Below, one piece after another: positions 1 through 5,155 of a DNA stretch of 5,155 nucleotides. This DNA comes from Actinomycetota bacterium. Its GTDB lineage: Bacteria > Actinomycetota > Acidimicrobiia > Acidimicrobiales > Iamiaceae. The stretch is from contig JADGOP010000214.1 in assembly GCA_017882935.1 (NCBI GenBank), positions 1-5,155 of the forward strand. The letters are read 5' to 3'. Positions within the stretch are counted from its first letter, which is position 1; every line of letters begins with the position of its first letter. The position numbers and the translations under genes are program-made. The notes beneath the pieces are model-generated. The model did not search any database. It was given only the letters and a program-made list of their open reading frames with translations, and was not told the DNA's origin.

Positions 1-507
1 CGACGCCGTGACCGTGCCTCCGGCGGTCGAGTAGGTCGTCGCCACGGGGGCGCTGCTCGATGGGGCCGTGGTGGGCGAGGGACCGTGACCGCCGCCCGAC
101 TCCCCGGAGCCGCCCGACCCGCCGCCTGTCCCGCTGCCGCCCGACCCGCTCTCGCCCCCGGCCGGGCTGCCGGCTCCACCAGGTTCCACGCTTGCCGGCG
201 GCGCGCCCGCGGCGGTGTCGTTCGACGGGGGGCCGGCCGAGGCGGGATCGCCGGCGGTGGTCGGTGACCCCGACACCCTGGGTGTCGTGGTGGTCGTGGC
301 CGCGTGGCGACGACGTGGGGTGGTGGTGGGGGAGCCCGGTCGCTGGAGCGAGGCGGGCTGCAGGATCACGGTGTTGCCGAACCGCAGCTGCTCGGCGCTC
401 TGGCCGGACACGCCGGCGAGCACCAGGGAGACGGCCACGAACGCCAGGCTGGTCGCCAGTGCGGTCCCCGCCACCCACACGGCGACGAGCACGGTGCGGC
501 GCGACAT
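1..507 (-). CDS. Membrane-anchored or secreted Ser/Thr/Pro/Gly-rich protein, partial (C-terminus beyond window)
   Basis: The minus strand is open from an ATG at 507-505 to the window edge without a stop, giving 169 visible residues. The protein starts MSRRTVL with a short positive N-terminus. A hydrophobic segment at about residues 6-33 could be a signal peptide or a membrane anchor; I see no lipobox Cys. Residues 57-105 are rich in Thr, Pro and Ala, including TTTPRRRHAATTTTT, and residues 109-141 form a Gly/Ser linker with repeats of GSGGSGTGGG type. From about residue 153 (APVATTYSTAGGTVTAS) the composition changes, which may be the start of a folded domain lying outside the window. No strong Shine-Dalgarno precedes the ATG, only GTGGGG. 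The gene is divergent from the 692-3284 operon across an 184-bp gap, and it resembles the first two operon proteins in architecture. The function is not recognised. Confidence rests on the anchor-plus-linker layout and the long open frame. Confidence 0.72.
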   Translation of the reverse strand, partial: MSRRTVLVAVWVAGTALATSLAFVAVSLVLAGVSGQSAEQLRFGNTVILQPASLQRPGSPTTTPRRRHAATTTTTPRVSGSPTTAGDPASAGPPSNDTAAGAPPASVEPGGAGSPAGGESGSGGSGTGGGSGGSGESGGGHGPSPTTAPSSSAPVATTYSTAGGTVTAS

Positions 508-551
508 GGCCCCACGATGACCGATGTCCGGTCCGCTCGCGTCAAGCCACC

Positions 552-568
552 CTTAAGAGGCGGTTAAC
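552..568. promoter_or_regulatory. Candidate tandem operator: two TTAA half-sites with 11-bp period
   Basis: CTTAAG at 552-557 and GTTAAC at 563-568 form a direct repeat with an 11-bp period, and each half-site is itself a 6-bp palindrome. The AT-containing repeat stands out from the surrounding GC-rich sequence and lies between two divergent genes. OmpR/PhoB-family response regulators are known to bind direct repeats spaced by about one helical turn, so such a site is a reasonable inference. No regulator gene is present in the window, and a single occurrence cannot prove function. Confidence 0.4.
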
Positions 569-595
569 TGCACGCCCCGAAGTCGGGCCGAGACT

Positions 596-601
596 TACGG
601 T
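596..601 (+). promoter_or_regulatory. Possible -10 element (TACGGT) for the 692-3284 operon
   Basis: TACGGT fits the loose actinobacterial -10 pattern TANNNT. It lies about 28 bp downstream of the TTAA direct repeat and 90 bp upstream of the first operon start. No good -35 hexamer is seen at 16-18 bp, so if real it would probably be activator-dependent. The assignment is weak because TANNNT is short and common. Confidence 0.22.
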
Positions 602-668
602 CCCCTTGGGGCGACCTTGAGACCGCGGCGCTCACGATGGTCTCCGACATCCGGGCAATCCCCCGGGT
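598..668 (+). other. Possible structured 5' leader with three hairpins
   Basis: Three inverted repeats follow one another on the plus strand. The first is GGTCCC/GGGCGACC (599-616), with a CTTG loop and a bulged CG. The second is GAGACC at 619-624 paired with GGTCTC at 639-644. The third is a 7-bp stem (649-655 with 662-668, one G-U pair) around a 6-nt loop, ending 12 nt before the Shine-Dalgarno. They could form a folded leader that affects translation of the first operon gene. I do not recognise a known riboswitch class, and GC-rich DNA often gives chance hairpins. Confidence 0.28.
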
Positions 669-680
669 CGCCATCCATCG

Positions 681-685
681 AGGAG
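681..685 (+). promoter_or_regulatory. Ribosome binding site of the first operon gene
   Basis: AGGAG lies 6 nt before the ATG at 692. It sets the start there rather than at an upstream in-frame ATG at 617, whose 25 extra residues are Arg/Ser/Pro-rich and would bury the signal-like segment. Confidence 0.75.
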
Positions 686-691
686 CGCTCC

Positions 692-1177
692 ATGAACCGT
701 CGCACCACTGCCGCCTACATCGTCTCTGCCGGGCTCGTCGCCGCATCCGGCGCCGGAGCCGTCGTGGCCTCGGCCGGGGCCAGTCCGTCCCGGCACGCTC
801 CCGCGGTGCACGTGAAGCACGTGGTGCCGACCCGCGTGGTCACCAAGTTCGAGGACGTGACCGACCCGGCGCCGTCGACCTCCGAGGTGGAGCGGCCCGA
901 GCGTCACGGCCCCGCCACCAGCGAGGCCCCGGTCACGACCGAGGCCCCGATGACCATTCCCGCGCCGGTGACGGTGCCCGCGCCGCCCGCCACTGCCCAC
1001 ACCGAAGGCCCCGACTCGTCGAGCAGCGGCCACGACGGGACCGGCGGCCCGGAGACCGAGACGAGCGAGCCCGCCGAGACCCACACCACCGAGCCCGCCG
1101 AGACGGGTGACACCGGTGGGCACCACGGCGGTGGCTCCGGTGGCTCCCACGGCACCGGTGAGCCCTCGGACGGCTGA
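692..1177 (+). CDS. Secreted Thr/Pro/Gly/His-rich low-complexity protein
   Basis: This 161-residue protein begins MNRRTTAAYIVSAG, and a small-residue hydrophobic stretch at about 7-30 looks like a signal peptide or weak anchor. Residues 31-60 include a short less-repetitive part with several His and Val. Residues 76-102 are Thr/Pro/Ala repeats (SEAPVTTEAPMTIPAPVTVP), 120-139 carry two copies of EPAET, and 140-161 are a Gly/Ser/His tail with HHGGGSGGSH. No Cys, lipobox or FMN-binding motif is seen. The start is chosen from AGGAG at 681-685. It is the first gene of a probable four-gene operon with apbE and a haem membrane protein, and the next gene starts 1 nt after its stop. It is probably extracytoplasmic and disordered. 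Its His-rich tail might bind metal, which is only inference. The family is not recognised. Confidence 0.75.
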   Translation: MNRRTTAAYIVSAGLVAASGAGAVVASAGASPSRHAPAVHVKHVVPTRVVTKFEDVTDPAPSTSEVERPERHGPATSEAPVTTEAPMTIPAPVTVPAPPATAHTEGPDSSSSGHDGTGGPETETSEPAETHTTEPAETGDTGGHHGGGSGGSHGTGEPSDG

Positions 1178-1178
1178 G

Positions 1179-1655
1179 ATGTCTGACCGCCTCCCCCCGA
1201 CCCCGTCCACCCGCACCAAGAAGAAGCGACCCCACCGCGCCGCGGCCTCGCGGGTGCTGGCGGCGGGCATCAGCTCGTCGCTGACCATCGGGATCGTGGC
1301 GTCGCTGCAGCACCACGACGCCGCGGTCGCCAAGGCGGTCCCTCCCACCTCCGTCGCGGTCGTGGTCGAGCGGCCCCGCACCATCGTGCGGGTGGTGGTG
1401 CGCCACCACCGGGCGAAGCCGGTCCCCACAACGGCTCCGCCCGCCTCCTCGGCCACGGCCGCCGGCACCGGCCAGGCCTACACCGCCGCGTCGGGCCAGC
1501 AGGGCGGCTACGCCTCCGGTCCGGCACCGGTCCCGGGACCCGCTGCGGCCCCTGCGCCGGCTTACGTGCCGCCGCCCGCCCCGGCGCCGACCTTCGCCCC
1601 GGCACCTCCCCCCACCACGCCGGCCACGACGGTGAGCAGTGCCAGCCATCCGTGA
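1179..1655 (+). CDS. Single-pass membrane protein with long Ala/Pro-rich extracytoplasmic tail
   Basis: This 158-residue protein has a basic cytoplasmic N-terminus (TRTKKKRPHR, residues 11-20), one likely membrane helix at about 25-43, then a region rich in Val and Arg (56-80). A Pro/Ala/Thr-rich tail to the end includes YVPPPAPAPTFAPAPPP. The positive-inside rule places the tail outside the membrane. The ATG lies 1 nt after the previous stop (TGAGATG), which suggests translational coupling; an upstream in-frame ATG at 1107 would lie inside the previous gene. The 3' end overlaps apbE by 17 nt. Anchor-plus-linker proteins of this shape often carry an FMN_bind domain beside apbE in actinobacteria, but here the protein stops after the linker. 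The function is unknown; a role in the neighbouring redox module is inferred from position. Confidence 0.75.
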   Translation: MSDRLPPTPSTRTKKKRPHRAAASRVLAAGISSSLTIGIVASLQHHDAAVAKAVPPTSVAVVVERPRTIVRVVVRHHRAKPVPTTAPPASSATAAGTGQAYTAASGQQGGYASGPAPVPGPAAAPAPAYVPPPAPAPTFAPAPPPTTPATTVSSASHP

Positions 1656-2583
1656 GACCCGCTTCCGGGTGATGGGGTCGGATGCCCACGTGGTCGTCGT
1701 GGGCGGATCCACCGGGTCGCCCGCACTGGCCCACCGCCGGCTCGACGAGCTCGAGGCGACGTGGAGCCGCTTCCGGGCCGACAGCGAGGTCAGCCGCCTC
1801 AACGCCGCGGCCGGCACTGCGGTCGAGGTCACGCCCGAGACGTGGCTGCTGCTGTACCGCGCGATCGAGGGCATCGAGCTGACGGGCGGTCGCTTCGACC
1901 CGACGGTCCTGCGCGACGTCGAGGCGCTCGGCTACGACCGCTCGTTCGACCAGCTCGACCGCCCCGGCGCCGCAGGCCAGCGGTCCGAGCGCGTGCCCCC
2001 GGTCCACCGCGGCGTGCTGCGCGGCAGTGCCGCCATCACCCTGTTCGACGACCGGAGGTCGGTCCGGCTCGCCGCGGGGACGGGGTTCGACCCGGGCGGC
2101 ATCGGCAAGGGCCTCGCCGCCGACCTCGTGGTGGCCGAGCTGCTCGCCGAGGGAGCCGAGGGTGCATCGGTGAACGTCGGGGGTGACGTGCGCGCCGAGG
2201 GGCGCTCACCCACCCCCGACGGCTGGGTGGTGGCGGTCGAGGATCCCTGGACCCGCTCCCTCGAGCTCAGCCGCTGCGCGCTCCGGTCGGGTGCGGTCGC
2301 CACCAGCAGCCGCTGCGAGCGCACCTGGACCCGAGGCGGGGTGCAGCACCACCACCTCGTCGATCCGGCCACCGGTCGCTCGATCGACTCGGGGCTGGCG
2401 GCGGTGACGGTGGTGGCCGGCGAGGGCTGGCTGGCCGAGGTCGCCACCAAGGCCGCGTTCGTGGCCGGGGCCGCACACGCCGCCGAGCTGGTGCGGTCGC
2501 TCGGGGTCACCGCGCTGCTCGTCGCCGACGACGGCACGGTCGAAGCGGTCGACATGCCCGGCCCGGGGGGTGTCGCGGCATGA
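1639..2583 (+). CDS. apbE: FAD:protein FMN transferase (ApbE family)
   Basis: ApbE enzymes use FAD to attach FMN covalently to Ser/Thr of target flavoproteins, usually membrane or extracytoplasmic redox proteins. The 314-residue length is normal. Motifs appear in family order: RFRVMGSDAHVVV (8-20), RFDPTV (85-90), FDPGGIGKGLAAD (150-162), NVGGD (179-183), SGAVATSS (217-224) and HHLVDPATG (238-246). In the C-terminal metal-site helix the sequence is AEVATKAAF (266-274), where many family members have ADALSTA-like sequence, so the usual Asp and Thr appear to be Glu and Lys. The GTG start at 1639 is the furthest upstream possible, because TGA at 1633-1635 is in frame. It keeps the conserved N-terminal strand, which starts at 1669 or 1672 would cut. 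No signal peptide or lipobox is visible, so it is predicted cytoplasmic. The last bases overlap the haem-protein gene as ATGA. Confidence 0.92.
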   Translation: MPAIRETRFRVMGSDAHVVVVGGSTGSPALAHRRLDELEATWSRFRADSEVSRLNAAAGTAVEVTPETWLLLYRAIEGIELTGGRFDPTVLRDVEALGYDRSFDQLDRPGAAGQRSERVPPVHRGVLRGSAAITLFDDRRSVRLAAGTGFDPGGIGKGLAADLVVAELLAEGAEGASVNVGGDVRAEGRSPTPDGWVVAVEDPWTRSLELSRCALRSGAVATSSRCERTWTRGGVQHHHLVDPATGRSIDSGLAAVTVVAGEGWLAEVATKAAFVAGAAHAAELVRSLGVTALLVADDGTVEAVDMPGPGGVAA

Positions 2584-3284
2584 CGCACTCGATCGCCTCC
2601 GTGCTCGGTCCCCGCACCACCTGGTACATCGCCCGCGCCTCGGGCCTCACGGCGTGGTGCCTGGTCCTCGCGTCGGTCCTGCTCGGCCTCTTCATGTCGT
2701 CGAAGCCGAAGTGGAAGGGCCTGCCCCCGGCGTGGCGCCTCGACCTCCACCGCTTCCTCGGGGCGCTCGCGGTCTTCTTCACCCTGCTGCACGTCGCGGC
2801 CCTCATGATCGACCCGTCGGTGCCGTTCCGCGTCGTCGACGTGCTGGTGCCGTTCGCCTCGAAGTGGCGCCCGCGTGCGATCGCGGGTGGCGTCATCGGC
2901 CTCTACCTGATCCTCGTCGTCGAGGTCACGTCGCTCATGATGCGCAAGCTGCCCCGGAAGTGGTGGCACCGCATCCACCTGTCGAGCCTCGTGCTGCTGG
3001 CCGCGGCCACCGTGCACGGGCTGATGTCCGGCACCGACATGGGCAACCGGGCGGTGGAGGACGTGCTGGTCGTCGCCGGCGTCCTCACCGTGCCGTTCGC
3101 GGTGTTCCGGGTCTGGCGGGCCCGACGGCGGCCCTCCGCCGCAGCCCGGACGTCCGGTGCCGCGGCGGCCGGCGACCATCCCCGCCGCGACCTGGCACGC
3201 AGCCCGCGGGTGCGCACGCACGACGAGCACGTCCGCCGCACGGCGGACGAGGCCGACCGTCAGGCCGAGGGCGCCCGGCCGTAG
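2580..3284 (+). CDS. Ferric-reductase-like transmembrane haem protein
   Basis: This 234-residue integral membrane protein probably carries electrons across or within the membrane through b-type haem. About five hydrophobic helices are seen, near residues 22-40, 57-77, 100-120, 133-151 and 161-178. His57 (DLHRFLG) and His71 (LLHVAAL) have the 13-residue spacing typical of ferric reductase and NOX-type domains. His130/His133 (WWHRIHLSS) and His146 (TVHGL) supply the second pair. There is no FAD- or NAD-binding reductase domain, so electrons must come from another protein. The C-terminal 55 residues are Arg-rich, charged and probably cytoplasmic. The ATG overlaps the apbE stop (ATGA), and a G-run at 2565-2570 may serve as Shine-Dalgarno. 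Such domains are commonly found next to apbE and FMN-binding proteins. The 3' end overlaps the convergent cupin gene by 25 bp. Confidence 0.88.
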   Translation: MTHSIASVLGPRTTWYIARASGLTAWCLVLASVLLGLFMSSKPKWKGLPPAWRLDLHRFLGALAVFFTLLHVAALMIDPSVPFRVVDVLVPFASKWRPRAIAGGVIGLYLILVVEVTSLMMRKLPRKWWHRIHLSSLVLLAAATVHGLMSGTDMGNRAVEDVLVVAGVLTVPFAVFRVWRARRRPSAAARTSGAAAAGDHPRRDLARSPRVRTHDEHVRRTADEADRQAEGARP

Positions 3285-3639
3285 TCGTCGTCGAGGCGGA
3301 CGATGTCGTCCTCGCCGAGGTAGCCGCCTTGCTGCACCTCGACGAACAGGAGTGGCTCGTCGCTGCGGTTCTCGACCCGGTGGGCGGTGCCGACGGCGAT
3401 GTCGATGGCCTGGCCCGCCGGGACCTCCTGCACCACGTCGTCGAGGGTGACGGTGGCCGTGCCGGCGACGACGAACCAGTGCTCGGCGCGCTGGGCGTGG
3501 CGCTGGTAGCTCAGGCGGTGGCCCGGCTGCACGGTGATGCGCTTGACCTTGAACCCCTCGGCCTCGGCGTCCTCGAGCACGGTGTAGGTGCCCCACGGCC
3601 GCACGTCGTGCTCGCGGCCCGCCGCGTCGGTGGCGGCCA

Positions 3640-3640
<1 letters not shown>
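3260..3640 (-). CDS. Stand-alone cupin of the type II mannose-6-phosphate isomerase family
   Basis: The 126-residue protein is a single cupin domain matching the C-terminal isomerase domain of bifunctional ManC/AlgA-type proteins. Visible hallmarks are RPWGTYTVLE (14-23), KVKRITVQPG (31-40), SYQRHAQRAEHWFVVAGTA (44-62), GTAHRVEN (84-91) and the closing GGYLGEDDIVRLDDDYGR (105-122). Likely metal ligands are His48, His54 and His87, with Gln46 or Glu53 as possible partners. The expected reaction is interconversion of fructose-6-phosphate and mannose-6-phosphate, feeding GDP-mannose. Single-domain versions have not all been shown to be isomerases, so a related sugar-phosphate role is possible. 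Its ATG overlaps the gmd stop in TGATG, so the two are probably co-translated. No guanylyltransferase domain or gene is in the window. Confidence 0.88.
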
Positions 3641-5120
<1,480 letters not shown>

Positions 5121-5155
5121 CGCCGATCCGCCTGCCCAGCCCACTCGCTGCCCAG

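Noticed and set aside
540..545. TTGACG on the minus strand as a -35 box for the gene at 1-507
   Set aside because: No acceptable -10 hexamer is found 16-18 bp downstream (GGTCAT at best).
576..587. CCCGA-AG-TCGGG short dyad in the divergent region
   Set aside because: The loop is very short and the arms are GC-rich; chance is likely at this composition.
632..1468. 278-codon minus-strand open frame opposite the first two operon genes
   Set aside because: It is Arg/Gly-rich shadow coding caused by high GC; the plus strand has a good ribosome binding site, signal-like segments and coupled genes.
1467..1487. TGQAYTA in the anchor-linker protein, loosely like an SGATYTS flavinylation motif
   Set aside because: The acceptor Thr/Ser position is Ala and there is no surrounding FMN_bind fold.
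1932..3596. 554-codon minus-strand open frame
   Set aside because: It lies opposite clear apbE and haem-protein genes and partly out of frame with the cupin gene. Its sequence is low-complexity Arg/Pro/Ala without any domain.

Overview
The window is GC-rich DNA with strong G/C third-position bias, GTG as well as ATG starts, and tightly overlapping genes. This fits an actinomycetote. The Ser/Thr/Pro-rich secreted proteins beside an ApbE and ferric-reductase-like pair look most like Acidimicrobiia or a relative, but no marker in the window proves the taxon.

Layout. (1) Positions 1-507, minus strand: the N-terminal 169 codons of a membrane-anchored or secreted low-complexity protein whose C-terminus lies beyond the window edge. 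(2) Positions 508-691: a divergent intergenic region with an 11-bp-period TTAA direct repeat, a weak -10-like element and hairpin-forming sequence before a good ribosome binding site. (3) Positions 692-3284, plus strand: a four-gene set read as one operon. It holds a secreted Thr/Pro/Gly/His-rich protein, a single-pass Ala/Pro-rich protein, an ApbE-type FAD:protein FMN transferase (GTG start), and a multi-pass ferric-reductase-like haem protein. Junctions are a 1-nt gap, a 17-nt overlap and an ATGA overlap. (4) Positions 3260-4620, minus strand: gmd (GDP-mannose 4,6-dehydratase) followed by a stand-alone type II phosphomannose-isomerase-like cupin, joined by a TGATG overlap. The cupin gene overlaps the haem gene tail to tail by 25 bp. 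(5) Positions 4674-5120, plus strand: a small Xre-family HTH protein divergent from gmd. Positions 5121-5155 hold nothing I can identify.

How they may work together. The apbE and haem-protein genes suggest a membrane or extracytoplasmic electron-transfer module in which covalent FMN on a partner exchanges electrons with membrane haem. No FMN_bind acceptor domain or flavinylation motif is visible in the three secreted or anchored proteins here. Either the acceptor is encoded elsewhere or this is a variant module. The gmd-cupin pair is a separate nucleotide-sugar unit (GDP-mannose towards GDP-6-deoxyhexoses for surface glycans), possibly controlled by the divergent HTH protein.

The most interesting parts are the FMN-transferase/haem operon with its unusual disordered partner proteins, its apparently missing acceptor, the altered metal-site residues in ApbE, and the response-regulator-like repeat in its promoter region.
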